Of a DNA stretch of 57,295 nucleotides, positions 1 to 10,155 are shown piece after piece. The notes under the pieces are model-generated. The model ran no database searches. It was not told where the DNA came from and was given only the letters and a program-made list of their open reading frames with translations. Source of the DNA: Mesobacillus subterraneus (GTDB lineage Bacteria; Bacillota; Bacilli; Bacillales; Cytobacillaceae); the NCBI RefSeq assembly GCF_003937825.1, contig NZ_RSFW01000023.1:1-57295 (forward strand). The letters are read 5' to 3'. Both the position numbers and the translations under genes were made by a program. Position 1 is the first letter of the stretch. Each line of letters begins with the position of its first letter.

Positions 1-15
1 CGCTTGTTTGTTTAG

Positions 16-30
16 TTTTCAAAGAGCAAT
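16..30 (-). promoter_or_regulatory. rRNA leader boxA-like antitermination site
   Basis: On the minus strand this reads ATTGCTCTTTGAAAA, the boxA-like sequence usual in Bacillus rRNA leaders, followed by the A-rich stretch typical of the bases just before 16S. It implies that a 16S gene begins beyond the left edge of the window. The 16S itself is not visible, so the identity rests on the leader and the promoters behind it. Confidence 0.7.
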
Positions 31-65
31 TCATTTTGCGTCGCTCCGTCAGAAGCAACTCTTAT

Positions 66-177
66 ATATTATCAGGTTCAAAACCCGATGTCAATAAGTT
101 TTTTCTTTTTCCTTGCCGCTAACTAAGTAGCTCGTAGCAACAGATATAAATATAGCATCTTTAATATCCAATAGCAA
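66..177 (-). promoter_or_regulatory. Tandem sigma-A promoters P1 and P2 of the next rRNA operon
   Basis: P2 has a -35 TTGACA (89-94) and a -10 TAATAT (66-71) with a 17-bp spacer. P1 lies about 83 bp upstream, with -35 TTGCTA (172-177), a 17-bp spacer and -10 TATATT (149-154). The stretch just upstream of P2 is A-rich, as in an UP element. Paired promoters at this distance are the usual layout of Bacillus rrn operons. Confidence 0.75.
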
Positions 178-303
178 CATGTTTTTTTACTTTTTATTCA
201 CGAAAACAAAAGAAAGATAATTCATATTTCTGTGGCCAAATCCCGCCCCTTTAAAAGTCGCCAAACAGCTGCTTCGGCACTGAATGCCTTTTTCCTTCTA
301 TTA

Positions 304-341
304 TAGAAAAAAGGCAAAACGGATCACAGCCGTTTTGCCTT
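304..341 (-). terminator. Rho-independent terminator after lysS
   Basis: A perfect 12-bp stem (311-322 with 330-341, GC in the middle) with a 7-base loop is followed on the minus strand by a run of T. It separates lysS from the rRNA operon promoters. Confidence 0.9.
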
Positions 342-353
342 TCGCCCTATCTA

Positions 354-1871
<1,518 letters not shown>

Positions 1872-1967
1872 TTATGTAATCCTGAGTTTGTTTAATGGAT
1901 ACTTTTATTATTTTACACAAACTATCGTATTCAGACATTAAAAATCTCTTTTAAATCGCCAAATAGA

Positions 1968-1998
1968 TAAAAAACTGCCAGTTTGACCACTGGCAGTT
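1968..1998 (-). terminator. Terminator after dusB
   Basis: Stem AACTGCCA (1973-1980) pairs with TGGCAGTT (1991-1998) across a 10-base loop. The minus-strand transcript continues into a T tract. It ends the folate-dusB transcription unit ahead of lysS. Confidence 0.85.
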
Positions 1999-2048
1999 AC
2001 ATGTAAAGATAAAGGTATTATAGGAAAAGTGCCGGGTAATGTCAATTT

Positions 2049-3050
2049 TTATCCAGCCTGGTGAGTTTTTTCCTCGTTCATTTCTGCTTCGTCAGCGAAG
2101 TTGGTCAATACGCCGACCAGCTGGTCTCTGGTTGAACTTTCATTGATGGCATTACGCACTGTAGCATTGCCGCGGATTCCTTTCAGGTACCATGCAGCAT
2201 GCTTGCGCATTTCGCGGACCGCTATGTGTTCATTTTTCAAAGCGATCAGGCGGTCAAGATGGAGGATGCTCACGTCGATTTTCTCACGAGCTGTTGGCTC
2301 ACCCATTAATTCGCCTGTTTGAAGGTATTTTACCGTCCGGTAGATCATCCATGGATTGCCCAGCGCAGCACGGCCAATCATGACTCCGTCTGCACCTGTT
2401 TCTTCAAGCATTCTTTTAGCGTCTTGAGGAGTCTGGACGTCTCCGTTGCCGATGACAGGGATGTTCACAGCCTGCTTCACATCTCTGATGATGTCCCAGT
2501 TCGCTTCCCCTTCATACATCTGTACGCGTGTACGGCCGTGAAGGGCAATCGCCTTGCCGCCGGCGCGTTCAACCGCTTGTGCATTTTCAATCGTAAAAAT
2601 ATGTTCTTCATCCCAGCCCATACGCATTTTTACGGTCACTGGCTTTTCCACCGCATCCACTACAGCAGAAACCATTTCGTAGATTTTGTTCGGGTCAAGC
2701 AGCCATTTCGCCCCTGCATCACATTTCGTGATCTTCGGTACAGGGCAGCCCATGTTAATATCAATGATATCCGCATTGGTGTTCTGATCCACGTACTGCG
2801 CTGCCTTGACAAGCGTTTCCTTTTCGCCGCCAAAAATCTGCAGGCTCAGTGGCTTCTCTCGTTCATCTATATATAACATATCGAGTGTTCTATCGTTTTG
2901 TAAAACAATACCCTTGTCACTGACCATTTCTGCACAAACAAGTCCAGCGCCGAATTCTTTGACCGTCAGGCGGAAGGCTGAGTTACAAATGCCGGCCATC
3001 GGTGCAAGGACAACCTGGTTCTTCATTTCGATATCGCCGATCTTAAGCAT
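2049..3050 (-). CDS. dusB: tRNA-dihydrouridine synthase
   Basis: An FMN-dependent enzyme that reduces specific uridines in the tRNA D-loop to dihydrouridine. The 333 residues form the usual TIM-barrel plus helical domain. Visible family marks are APMAG near residue 16, the catalytic cysteine in NMGCPVPK (Cys102), RMGW near 144 and the phosphate-binding GNGD and GRAALGNPW segments. The ATG follows a strong GGAGGGG site. It stands directly behind yazB (yacF position in B. subtilis) and closes the folate operon. The exact tRNA positions modified cannot be read from the sequence. Confidence 0.93.
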   Translation of the reverse strand: MLKIGDIEMKNQVVLAPMAGICNSAFRLTVKEFGAGLVCAEMVSDKGIVLQNDRTLDMLYIDEREKPLSLQIFGGEKETLVKAAQYVDQNTNADIIDINMGCPVPKITKCDAGAKWLLDPNKIYEMVSAVVDAVEKPVTVKMRMGWDEEHIFTIENAQAVERAGGKAIALHGRTRVQMYEGEANWDIIRDVKQAVNIPVIGNGDVQTPQDAKRMLEETGADGVMIGRAALGNPWMIYRTVKYLQTGELMGEPTAREKIDVSILHLDRLIALKNEHIAVREMRKHAAWYLKGIRGNATVRNAINESSTRDQLVGVLTNFADEAEMNEEKTHQAG

Positions 3051-3089
3051 TTTATCCCCTCCTTCTGAATTATTATCATATATTAACCC

Positions 3090-3293
3090 TTACTGCGGTG
3101 TTAATTCTTCTAAATCGACACCCAGGAATTCAGCGATTTTGATAATCAAGCGTTCATCTGGCATCCTGTTGCCTCGTTCAATTTCCCCAAGGATGGAAAC
3201 CGATACGCCCAGTTCTTTCGCAAAGCTTTCCTGTGTAAAACCCTTCAGCTTTCGATAAGCGCGAATACGTCTTCCCCATTTTTCTGCTTCCAT
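3090..3293 (-). CDS. yazB: Small XRE-family helix-turn-helix protein
   Basis: A 67-residue protein that is almost entirely one lambda-repressor-type helix-turn-helix: FTQESFAKELGVS forms the first helices and ILGEIERGNR the recognition helix. It has no partner domain. The first 49 bases overlap the end of folK in another frame, and GGAG stands before the ATG, so expression is probably coupled to folK. The position between folK and dusB is the same as yazB in B. subtilis. Its DNA target is unknown to me. It may tune the folate operon, but nothing in the sequence shows that. Confidence 0.85.
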   Translation of the reverse strand: MEAEKWGRRIRAYRKLKGFTQESFAKELGVSVSILGEIERGNRMPDERLIIKIAEFLGVDLEELTPQ

Positions 3294-3772
3294 ATTCGTA
3301 CTCCTTCTCTATCCGGTATACTTAGTAAACATTTTTTCAGCGGCTCCGCCATGTTCGGAAGCTTGAGATTCGGGTCCATTTCTAGCAATGGAAGGATGAC
3401 AAACGCGCGTTCGCTCATCCGAGGATGCGGAACTGTAAGCTTCTCTGTTTCAATATTTTCGTGATTATACAGCAATATGTCAAGGTCCAAAGTTCTGGGA
3501 CCCCATTTCATTTCCCTTTTCCTGCCAAGTTTCAATTCGATTTCAAGGCATGTATCCAAAAGTTCCACCGGTCCCAGGCTTGTCTCGACCTGGATTGCCA
3601 TATTCAAAAATTGATTCTGATCTGTATAGCCGACCGGATCTGTTTCATAGACTGAAGAAGTATTTACCACCGAGATTTCCTCATTGCTCCCGAGGAGGAG
3701 GATCGCCTGCACCAGGTAGCCAAACCGGTCCCCCAGATTGGAACCGAGTGCAATATATGCTTTGTTTTCCAC
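3245..3772 (-). CDS. folK: 6-hydroxymethyl-7,8-dihydropterin pyrophosphokinase (HPPK)
   Basis: Transfers pyrophosphate from ATP to 6-hydroxymethyl-dihydropterin, giving the pterin substrate for dihydropteroate synthase. The 175 residues show the HPPK marks: ALGSNLGDR at the N terminus, and KWGPRTLDLDILLY near residue 85-100, which carries the magnesium and ATP ligands. The start is GTG (3770-3772) with AAGGAG about 12 bases upstream, inside the end of folB; the folB stop is 2 bases before it. The 3' end overlaps yazB by 49 bases. It is part of the compact folate operon. Confidence 0.95.
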   Translation of the reverse strand: MENKAYIALGSNLGDRFGYLVQAILLLGSNEEISVVNTSSVYETDPVGYTDQNQFLNMAIQVETSLGPVELLDTCLEIELKLGRKREMKWGPRTLDLDILLYNHENIETEKLTVPHPRMSERAFVILPLLEMDPNLKLPNMAEPLKKCLLSIPDREGVRIWKQKNGEDVFALIES

Positions 3773-3774
3773 TA

Positions 3775-4134
3775 TTATCGGCTCCTTGTAATTTCAACTG
3801 CGACTGATTTGTAATGTCCCGGAATTGGCGGATCTGGCTTGATTACTTTTACATGGCAGGCTTCCACAAAGTGAAAGCGGCTTAGGATGGTGGCAGCAAT
3901 TTTCTCAGCTATGGTCTCGACAAGCTTAAAAGGCTGGCCTTCTACAATCTCCTTGCATGCCTCGTATAGCTCAGCATAGTTGATCGAATCCTCCAGATTA
4001 TCGCTTTTGCCGGCTTTTGAGAGGTCCAGTTCAACAGACAGATCAACCCCAAAGCGCTGCCCAAGCTTTGTTTCTTCAGGAAAAACACCATGGTAGCCGT
4101 AAAATTCCATCTGATTCACATGTATTTTATCCAT
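3775..4134 (-). CDS. folB: Dihydroneopterin aldolase
   Basis: Cleaves 7,8-dihydroneopterin to 6-hydroxymethyl-dihydropterin and glycolaldehyde, the step before folK. The protein is about 119 residues, normal for the T-fold family. FYGYHGVFPEE holds the conserved Tyr-His-Gly segment, Glu in INYAELY lies mid-protein, and KVIKPDPPIPGH carries the pterin-site lysine. I place the start at ATG 4134, giving MDKIH as in the B. subtilis protein; AGGGTGAG stands 8 bases before it. A GTG three codons earlier is possible. The start overlaps the folP stop codon. Confidence 0.93.
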   Translation of the reverse strand: MDKIHVNQMEFYGYHGVFPEETKLGQRFGVDLSVELDLSKAGKSDNLEDSINYAELYEACKEIVEGQPFKLVETIAEKIAATILSRFHFVEACHVKVIKPDPPIPGHYKSVAVEITRSR

Positions 4135-4960
4135 GATACTCACCCTTTCCCATCATCGCATCCATCATTTTTGCCATCCGCGACATCTCTTTTACATCAT
4201 GGATCCTGACGATCTGACAGCCCTTTTGGATTCCGTAGCAAACGGTCGCTCCCGTCCCTTCTGTCCGTTCGGTCACCGAAAGGTCGAGAGCTTTGCCGAT
4301 CATCGACTTCTTCGACGTTCCAAGAAGCACGGGATATCCTAAAGCGACAAGCGTATCAAGATGGCGCATCATCTCGAGGTTCTCCCGAAGGTCTTTCGCA
4401 AACCCGATGCCCGGGTCAAGGATGATTTGATCATCGCTGACGCCTGCCTTTTTCGCAATGGTGATGCTTTCATACAAGTCATTGAGCACATCTCTGATGA
4501 AGTTCGAATAATTCCGGTCATTCCGGTTGTGCATCAGAATGATCGGCACCCCGGTTTCAGCCGCAACGTCGGCGATTTCCGGATCTTCCTTCGCTCCCCA
4601 GATATCGTTGATGATTGTTGCACCAGCATCAACAGCACTTTTAGCTACCTTCGATTTATACGTATCGATGGAAATCGGCACCTGAACTTCTCTCGAAATG
4701 GCTTCAATTGCTGGGACAACCCTGCTGATCTCGTCTTCGTCGGAAATCCGTTCATGCCCAGGCCTTGTGGATTCGCCGCCGATGTCCAGGATATCCGCTC
4801 CGTCAGCAATCATTTCTTGGGCATGCCCGACAGCATGTCCAAGTTGATTGTATTTTCCGCCGTCCGAAAAAGAATCGGGAGTGACGTTCAAAATTCCCAT
4901 GATCAGTGTTTTATCAGTGAAGTCCAATGTATATGGACCGGCTTTTATCACGTTCTTCAT
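4127..4960 (-). CDS. folP: Dihydropteroate synthase (sulfonamide target)
   Basis: Condenses 4-aminobenzoate with hydroxymethyl-dihydropterin pyrophosphate to dihydropteroate; called sul in B. subtilis. Family motifs are MGILNVTPDSFSDGG near the N terminus, GGESTRPG for the pterin-phosphate loop, DTYKS, NDIWG, DPGIGFAK and GTSKKS. I prefer ATG 4960, because GGAGG lies 9 bases upstream and the ATG overlaps the pabC stop in an ATGA arrangement. An in-frame ATG at 4996 would add twelve residues but has a weak ribosome site. Normal TIM-barrel length of about 277 residues. Confidence 0.95.
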   Translation of the reverse strand: MKNVIKAGPYTLDFTDKTLIMGILNVTPDSFSDGGKYNQLGHAVGHAQEMIADGADILDIGGESTRPGHERISDEDEISRVVPAIEAISREVQVPISIDTYKSKVAKSAVDAGATIINDIWGAKEDPEIADVAAETGVPIILMHNRNDRNYSNFIRDVLNDLYESITIAKKAGVSDDQIILDPGIGFAKDLRENLEMMRHLDTLVALGYPVLLGTSKKSMIGKALDLSVTERTEGTGATVCYGIQKGCQIVRIHDVKEMSRMAKMMDAMMGKGEYHG

Positions 4961-5832
4961 GTATGAGCTCCTCCATCCAATTGTGTTCTGCTCCATAATG
5001 TCTCACGGTAAGCTGCATATTGGCCAAAAAGAAGATTCACCAGTTCTCCTGATTTCCCGGGAAAGCTTTTACCCTCGAACTCAGTAACGGGGACGATTTC
5101 CTGAATTGAGTTTGTCAGGAATAATTCATCAGCACTTTCTGCTTCTTCCTTTTTGTAAAAACCTTCACGAACCTCGATGCCTGCGTTGCGGGCAAGCGCA
5201 ATGACGAACCTGCGGGTAATTCCATTCAAAATCCCCGTTTCGACCGAAGGCGTGAACAGGGTTCCATCCTTGTACCAGAATACATTTGAGACGATACCTT
5301 CTGATAAAACTCCATCCCTGGTGAGGAAAATTCCCTCCCGGTTCATCGCAGGGCCAACTTCACGTTTGGCCAGGACATTGTTGAGATAATGGTGAGACTT
5401 CAACCGCTCCGATCCCTCTGGCGTATTCCGCGGCAAATCCATCAGCACGGCCTTCTTCTCACTCATTCCCCCAGCCGGAGGAAGAGATTTTGCAAAAACG
5501 ATGATATTCGGATTGTTATAACGCTCGGTCTGCAAGCCGATTTCGCCATTGCCTGCCGACACGTTGAAACGGATATAAGCGTCACGAAGATCATTTTTCG
5601 CTAAAAGCAAGTTCAAATTCTCTGTTGTTTGCTCCCTTGTAAATGCGGCCTCAATATTAAGGATATCCAGACTGGAATTAAGCCGCTCCAGATGATCCTC
5701 CAGCAGGAAAGGATGTCCGTTGTAGATTCGGAAGGTTTCGAACACACCCAACCCATATAAAAAACCGTGGTCGAAAGGAGAAATCGCCACTTTGTCCTTT
5801 TCGATGAATTGTCCGTTCATGTATACATACAT
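4957..5832 (-). CDS. pabC: Aminodeoxychorismate lyase
   Basis: A PLP fold-type IV enzyme that splits 4-amino-4-deoxychorismate into 4-aminobenzoate and pyruvate. The PLP lysine is Lys145 in RLKSHHYLNNVLAKRE. SPFDHGFLYGLGVFET at the N terminus and EGIVSNVFW, GILNGITR and LTNSIQEIVPV in the C-terminal half are also typical. The 291 residues match the family. The ATG shares a base with the pabA stop (TAATG type), so translation is coupled to pabA, as expected for genes making successive enzymes of PABA synthesis. Confidence 0.95.
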   Translation of the reverse strand: MYVYMNGQFIEKDKVAISPFDHGFLYGLGVFETFRIYNGHPFLLEDHLERLNSSLDILNIEAAFTREQTTENLNLLLAKNDLRDAYIRFNVSAGNGEIGLQTERYNNPNIIVFAKSLPPAGGMSEKKAVLMDLPRNTPEGSERLKSHHYLNNVLAKREVGPAMNREGIFLTRDGVLSEGIVSNVFWYKDGTLFTPSVETGILNGITRRFVIALARNAGIEVREGFYKKEEAESADELFLTNSIQEIVPVTEFEGKSFPGKSGELVNLLFGQYAAYRETLWSRTQLDGGAHT

Positions 5833-6428
5833 TATCTGCTGACTTCCTTTTGACGTGCTGATTTATATTCAGAGATGAAGTTTCTGAGCAGCTGTTTGCC
5901 TGGCGTCGTTAAGATCGATTCCGGATGGAACTGGACTCCTTCGACAGGCAGTGTTTTGTGGCGGATCGCCATGATTTCGCCTTCTTCTGTCCATGCCGAC
6001 ACCTCGAGGCAGTCAGGAAGGTTTTCTTTTTTCACGATGAGTGAATGATAGCGCGCTGCAGGAAATGGATTTTCCAGCCCTTTGAAAATGGTCTTCCCGT
6101 CATGGTAAACCATTGATGTTTTTCCGTGCATCAGACGCTCCGCGCGGACGACCTCACCGCCGAATACCTGTGCGATTGACTGGTGGCCAAGGCATACACC
6201 GAAGATCGGGGTCTTGCCGGAGAAATTCTTGATGGCCTCCAGACTGATGCCCGCTTCATTCGGGCTGCACGGTCCAGGTGATATCATCAGAAACTGCGGG
6301 TCCAGCTGTGCGATTCCCGGGATGGATGTCTGATCATTGCGGATGACCTTGAGCTCCTCGCCCATTTCACCCAAATACTGAACCAGGTTATATGTGAAAG
6401 AATCATAATTATCGATCATTAGTATCAT
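5832..6428 (-). CDS. pabA: PABA/anthranilate synthase glutamine amidotransferase subunit
   Basis: Supplies ammonia from glutamine to the PabB subunit. In B. subtilis the same subunit also serves anthranilate synthase, which is likely but not shown here because the trp operon is outside the window. The class I amidotransferase triad is complete: Cys79 in GVCLGHQS, with His168 and Glu170 in QFHPES. The oxyanion segment [12 protein letters not shown] is present. The ATG overlaps the pabB stop (ATGA) and has GGAGG 8 bases upstream. I see no array of GAG/UAG triplets over the ribosome site like the TRAP target reported in B. subtilis. Confidence 0.95.
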   Translation of the reverse strand: MILMIDNYDSFTYNLVQYLGEMGEELKVIRNDQTSIPGIAQLDPQFLMISPGPCSPNEAGISLEAIKNFSGKTPIFGVCLGHQSIAQVFGGEVVRAERLMHGKTSMVYHDGKTIFKGLENPFPAARYHSLIVKKENLPDCLEVSAWTEEGEIMAIRHKTLPVEGVQFHPESILTTPGKQLLRNFISEYKSARQKEVSR

Positions 6429-7861
6429 GCTTTACCCTCCGCAAGCTCCTTTGCTTTCCATAGAGCAATTGCTTTCTTTAAGGATTCTTTGTATTCGTTT
6501 GCCGGTATGGAATCTATGACGACACCGGCTCCCGCCTGGACATGGGCCATCCCATCCTTGACGAGCATTGTCCTGATGATGATGTTCAATTCCATGTTCC
6601 CGTTAAAACCGAACCAGCCGAGTGATCCTGTATAGGGACCCCTCCTCACCGGTTCAAGCTCCTCGATGATTTCCATCGTCCGTACCTTCGGGGCACCTGT
6701 GATCGTGCCGCCAGGGAATACCGCATTGACGACATCGAACCAGGTCTCGCCTTCTGCCAGCTCGCCCCTCACATTTGAGACGATATGCATGACATGCGAG
6801 TACTTTTCGATCACCATGAACTCATTGACCTCCACGGTGCCGTACTTGCATACCCTGCCAAGGTCATTCCGTTCAAGGTCGACAAGCATGACGTGCTCGG
6901 CACGCTCTTTTTCATTGTTGATCAGTTCATTGGCCAGTTTCAAATCCTCTTCGTCTGTCGCTCCCCTGGATCTTGTCCCGGCAATCGGCCTTGTGCTGAC
7001 CTCAGAACCTTTTACTTTTGCTAAAAGTTCAGGCGAACCGCTGACAAGCTGGAAATCCGGTGTATGCAGATAGCCCATGTATGGGGAAGGATTCAGCTTT
7101 CTCAGCTGCCGGTACACTTCAAGGGCTTCCGTTTCAATCGGCTTTGACTGTCTCACAGACAAGTTCACCTGAAAAACGTCACCCTGGGAGATGTATTGCT
7201 GGACTCTCTCAACTGCCTCCATAAACTCGGCTTCATTCATGGAGACGTCCAAATGGTCTGCTGCCGGCTTGTCCAAATTTGAAGCTTGAGCCGGAACATC
7301 TTTCTCCCAGCGTTCCTTCCAATCTGCCAGCTTCTCTTCTGCCTGCTTCTCCTCGCCAGGTTCCGTCAAAGCCATGATCCAGAGAGTTTCAGTGTGATGG
7401 TCGAATACAAACCATTCAAGGAACAGCTGAAAATAAACTTCAGGAATTCCCGAATCATCCTTCGCAATAGACGGCAGCTTCTCGATATAGCGGGCATAAT
7501 CATAGCTAAGGTAGCCAATCGCCCCGCCCTGGAAATCAGGAAGGCCTTCCACCTCAGGTACATAATAAGGTTCCATTTGAATTTTCATTAACTCAAGTGG
7601 ATTCCCTTCAAGCGTCGTCGATTCCCCATTTTGGGTGATGGTCAATTTATTGTCTTTACCTGAGAAAACCATTTCCGGCTTGAAGGCAGCCATGCTGTAA
7701 CGTCCACCCCGTCCGCTTTCCAGGATGACATGTTCTTTATATTCTTTTGCAATATGGTCATATTGATGAAAAAAACGTGAAGCAGTATATGGAATCGTCA
7801 ATGATTGAATGCTGTAATGCGACAAGCTCTTCACTCCTACTTTTTTCTCTTTTACCATCAT
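6425..7861 (-). CDS. pabB: Aminodeoxychorismate synthase component I
   Basis: Uses ammonia from PabA to convert chorismate into 4-amino-4-deoxychorismate. The N-terminal half (about 20-190) is the TrpE-like domain and includes [10 protein letters not shown]-like and [18 protein letters not shown] segments. The C-terminal chorismate-binding domain shows [40 protein letters not shown] and AGAGVVIDS. It is the first gene of the folate cluster. The ATG at 7861 has no clear ribosome site, whereas TTG 7825 has AGGAG 8-9 bases upstream and would shorten the protein by 12 residues. The start is therefore uncertain. Confidence 0.93.
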   Translation of the reverse strand: MMVKEKKVGVKSLSHYSIQSLTIPYTASRFFHQYDHIAKEYKEHVILESGRGGRYSMAAFKPEMVFSGKDNKLTITQNGESTTLEGNPLELMKIQMEPYYVPEVEGLPDFQGGAIGYLSYDYARYIEKLPSIAKDDSGIPEVYFQLFLEWFVFDHHTETLWIMALTEPGEEKQAEEKLADWKERWEKDVPAQASNLDKPAADHLDVSMNEAEFMEAVERVQQYISQGDVFQVNLSVRQSKPIETEALEVYRQLRKLNPSPYMGYLHTPDFQLVSGSPELLAKVKGSEVSTRPIAGTRSRGATDEEDLKLANELINNEKERAEHVMLVDLERNDLGRVCKYGTVEVNEFMVIEKYSHVMHIVSNVRGELAEGETWFDVVNAVFPGGTITGAPKVRTMEIIEELEPVRRGPYTGSLGWFGFNGNMELNIIIRTMLVKDGMAHVQAGAGVVIDSIPANEYKESLKKAIALWKAKELAEGKA

Positions 7862-7950
7862 ACATTAAGCCGGGCACGCTTTCATTTTTAAAATGATGAA
7901 ATTTTGCATGTTTTCTATAAAAACAGTGCTGATTTATATATTCATGGAGC

Positions 7951-8076
7951 AGTATTTGAATTTATTTAACCAAAAACTCATTTTATTTTACTATAATGGC
8001 GATTTAATTAACCAAATCACGATTTTATTTAACCTAAACCCAAGTTTAATCAACCTTTATCCAGGTTTATTTTACT
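7951..8076. repeat. Six imperfect tandem repeats with exact 21-bp period
   Basis: Six adjacent 21-bp units fill the gap between the cysK terminator and pabB. On the plus strand each unit is about 10 variable bases followed by an 11-bp core close to TTTATTTAACC (unit ends at 7971, 7992, 8013, 8034, 8055 and 8076). Four of the six cores end in AACC and two in TACT. The period is exact over all 126 bp and there is no similarity outside it. I know no name for this array. It sits upstream of pabB in a region where I cannot pick out a clear sigma-A promoter. Confidence 0.8.
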
Positions 8077-8092
8077 TTTTTCCTTTAAATGT

Positions 8093-8124
8093 AAAAAGAG
8101 ACATGCCCGAAGGCCTGCCTCTCT
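8093..8124 (-). terminator. Terminator after cysK with UUCG-type loop
   Basis: On the minus strand AGAGA pairs with TCTCT and an upper stem GCC(UUCG)GGC closes the hairpin with a stable tetraloop. A run of T follows. It ends cysK, so the folate operon needs its own promoter in the 230 bp beyond. Confidence 0.85.
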
Positions 8125-8131
8125 TACAGTT

Positions 8132-9058
8132 TTATTCTTCAAATTGATAAAGTGGTGTGCTCAGGTAACGTTCGCCGTTACTTGGGATGATAGCCAGGAC
8201 TTTTTTGCCTTTGCCCAGTTTTTTCGCTGTTTCGAGTGCTGCATAAATGGCAGCTCCTGAGGAAATTCCTCCAAGCACGCCTTCTTCTTTCGCGGCGCGA
8301 CGGGCATAGTCGAATGCCTGCTCGTTTTCCACCTTGATGATTTCATCATATACTTGTGTATCAAGGACGCCAGGAACGAATCCTGCGCCGATTCCCTGAA
8401 TTTTGTGCGGCCCTGGTTTCCCGCCTGACAATACCGGTGAGTCAGCAGGCTCTACAGCAATGATCTTGATGTCTTTATACTTTTCACGAAGAACTTTTCC
8501 TGCACCACTGATGGTTCCGCCCGTACCGATTCCGGATATGAATGCGTCCAGCTGGTCTCCCATCTGTTCCACGATTTCCGGTCCAGTCGTCTTTTCATGG
8601 ATTGCAGGGTTGGCTTCATTCTCAAATTGCTGAGGCATGAAGTAGCCATGTTCCTTTGCAAGCTCATCTGCTTTCCGGATGGCACCGCCCATTCCTTCAG
8701 GCCCAGGAGTCAACACGAGGTCTGCTCCATAAGCACGCAGCAAATTCCTGCGCTCCATGCTCATCGTTTCCGGCATGACAAGGATGGCTTTATAGCCCTT
8801 TGCTGCCGCTACCATGGCAAGACCGATTCCCGTATTGCCGCTCGTCGGTTCAATGATCGTGTCGCCTTGCTTCAAAACCCCTTTGGCTTCCGCTGCCTCG
8901 ATCATCGCAAGTGCAATCCGGTCTTTAACGCTGCTGCCCGGGTTCATATATTCAAGCTTCAAGTAAACGTCTGCACTTTGGTCATCAACAAGTCTGTTCA
9001 ATTTCACGATTGGTGTCTGGCCAACAAGCTCAGTAATGGAATTTGCAATGCGTACCAT
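8132..9058 (-). CDS. cysK: Cysteine synthase A (O-acetylserine sulfhydrylase)
   Basis: Makes cysteine from O-acetylserine and sulfide using PLP. Lys45 in GSSVKDRI is the Schiff-base lysine; [10 protein letters not shown] binds the substrate carboxylate, [11 protein letters not shown] the PLP phosphate, and SSGAA the ring. The 308 residues match B. subtilis CysK closely. I place the start at ATG 9058 (MVRIANS) with AGAGGTG upstream; the GTG three codons earlier lies on top of that site. It is a single-gene unit with its own promoter and terminator. In B. subtilis cysK also partners the repressor CymR, which is not in this window. Confidence 0.96.
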   Translation of the reverse strand: MVRIANSITELVGQTPIVKLNRLVDDQSADVYLKLEYMNPGSSVKDRIALAMIEAAEAKGVLKQGDTIIEPTSGNTGIGLAMVAAAKGYKAILVMPETMSMERRNLLRAYGADLVLTPGPEGMGGAIRKADELAKEHGYFMPQQFENEANPAIHEKTTGPEIVEQMGDQLDAFISGIGTGGTISGAGKVLREKYKDIKIIAVEPADSPVLSGGKPGPHKIQGIGAGFVPGVLDTQVYDEIIKVENEQAFDYARRAAKEEGVLGGISSGAAIYAALETAKKLGKGKKVLAIIPSNGERYLSTPLYQFEE

Positions 9059-9101
9059 TTTACCCACCTCTTATTCCGAGTATTTTAATTGGTTTTATTA
9101 A

Positions 9102-9130
9102 AATTTACCAGTACTTTATGTCTATGTCAA
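9102..9130 (-). promoter_or_regulatory. Sigma-A promoter of cysK
   Basis: TTGACA (9125-9130) and TAAATT (9102-9107) are separated by exactly 17 bp, about 45 bp upstream of the cysK start. The stretch between the -10 and the start contains AT-rich sequence and GGAATA, which could be part of a CymR-type site, but I cannot confirm that by eye. Confidence 0.75.
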
Positions 9131-9211
9131 TTAGTATGCTTCGACAAAAGAAAAAATCAGTCTTCTGCCCACCCTTTTTAAACTATCCCAATTTCTCATA
9201 GGTTAAACAAG

Positions 9212-9243
9212 CGAAAAAGCACTGGTGCCTCGACCAGTGCTTT
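9212..9243 (-). terminator. Terminator after the PrsA-like gene
   Basis: AAAGCACTGGT (9216-9226) pairs perfectly with ACCAGTGCTTT (9233-9243) across a 6-base loop, followed by T-rich sequence on the minus strand. It separates the coaX-hslO-foldase unit from cysK. Confidence 0.9.
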
Positions 9244-9248
9244 CCCGT

Positions 9249-10133
9249 CTATTTATGATCCGTATCTCCATAGAACCAGGTTACGCCTGCCTCATTCCAG
9301 AATGCTCGTGCAGATACCGGGATGTCCATTTGCTCAAGGGCAATCTGCCTGCGAATCTGGTTTTTCACGTCTGCGAAGGCGTATTTCTTGCCTTCGAGTT
9401 TTTCATGAAGATAGACAATCGCATAGCCATTCTCCACTTTTACAGGTCCTGTCCATTCCTCTGGCTTTAGCGACTTTGCCGCGGCGAGGATCTGGGGATC
9501 AACCAGTTCATCCTCTTCATTGATGAATCCGATGTTCCCTCCCTCATTAGCGGAAAATTCATCGATTGACCGTTCCATTGCCAGGGCGGCAAAGCTTGAA
9601 CCACCCTTCAGTTCTTTCACGGCTGAATCGGCCTCTTTTTCCGTAGGGACAATGATTTGGGAGAGGTGATAGGATGCAGGGATTTCAAACAGGCTTTTAT
9701 TCTGTTCATAAAAGGCCTTCATATCTTCTTCAGAAACTTTAACATCCTTCGTTAAAAGTTCTTCGAGCAATAGACTGTATTTGATTTGCTGCTTCCACTT
9801 TTCCTCGGTCTTAGGCTCACTGCCAGCAGACGAATACAAAGCTTTATAGATTGTCAGCTCACGTTCGACGGCCTGGTCAGACACTTCGATGCCATACTCT
9901 TCAGCCATCTGCAGGACCACTTCCTGATCAATCAAATCCCTGAGCGTTTCTTCCCCGTATCTTTCTTCCAGTTCAGTCAGCCACGCCTGCCGGGTGATTG
10001 ATTCCTTGCCAACCTCAGCAACTGCTTCTTGTTTCCCCTGAAGGAAGGCAGGCTGTGTCAACAAGATAATCAGAGTAACAGCGTTCAACATGGCTAACCC
10101 GGCAATGATGTACCAAAGCTGCTTTTTATCCAC
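9249..10133 (-). CDS. yacD: PrsA-like membrane-anchored parvulin peptidyl-prolyl isomerase
   Basis: An extracytoplasmic folding factor predicted to isomerise prolyl bonds in exported proteins. Residues about 7-26 form one hydrophobic anchor with no lipobox cysteine, so it is anchored rather than a lipoprotein like PrsA. A SurA/PrsA-like chaperone region (about 35-140) precedes a parvulin domain (about 150-250) with SYHLSQIIV, GGSSFAALAMERSID and NEGGNIGF. The 294 residues match B. subtilis YacD, which lies at the same place after hslO. The start is GTG with a GGGGGAAG ribosome site. Activity has not been shown by anything visible here. Confidence 0.85.
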   Translation of the reverse strand: MDKKQLWYIIAGLAMLNAVTLIILLTQPAFLQGKQEAVAEVGKESITRQAWLTELEERYGEETLRDLIDQEVVLQMAEEYGIEVSDQAVERELTIYKALYSSAGSEPKTEEKWKQQIKYSLLLEELLTKDVKVSEEDMKAFYEQNKSLFEIPASYHLSQIIVPTEKEADSAVKELKGGSSFAALAMERSIDEFSANEGGNIGFINEEDELVDPQILAAAKSLKPEEWTGPVKVENGYAIVYLHEKLEGKKYAFADVKNQIRRQIALEQMDIPVSARAFWNEAGVTWFYGDTDHK

Positions 10134-10155
10134 TTCTCTTCCCCCAGAAAATTGC

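Noticed and set aside
6429-6500. TRAP-binding triplet array at the pabA ribosome site
   Set aside because: Only a few scattered GAG triplets are present without the regular spacing needed.
7951-8076. The 21-bp repeats as a CRISPR array
   Set aside because: Core and variable parts are only 11 and 10 bp, the cores are imperfect, and no cas genes are near. CRISPR repeats and spacers are each about 23-40 bp.
7893-8147. An 84-codon plus-strand open frame with a seven-residue pattern
   Set aside because: The pattern is simply the 21-bp repeat translated. It lacks a ribosome site and overlaps the cysK end, so it is unlikely to be a real gene.
9061-9101. CymR operator at cysK
   Set aside because: GGAATA and AT-rich sequence are present, but I cannot match a full operator confidently; left as a remark under the promoter.
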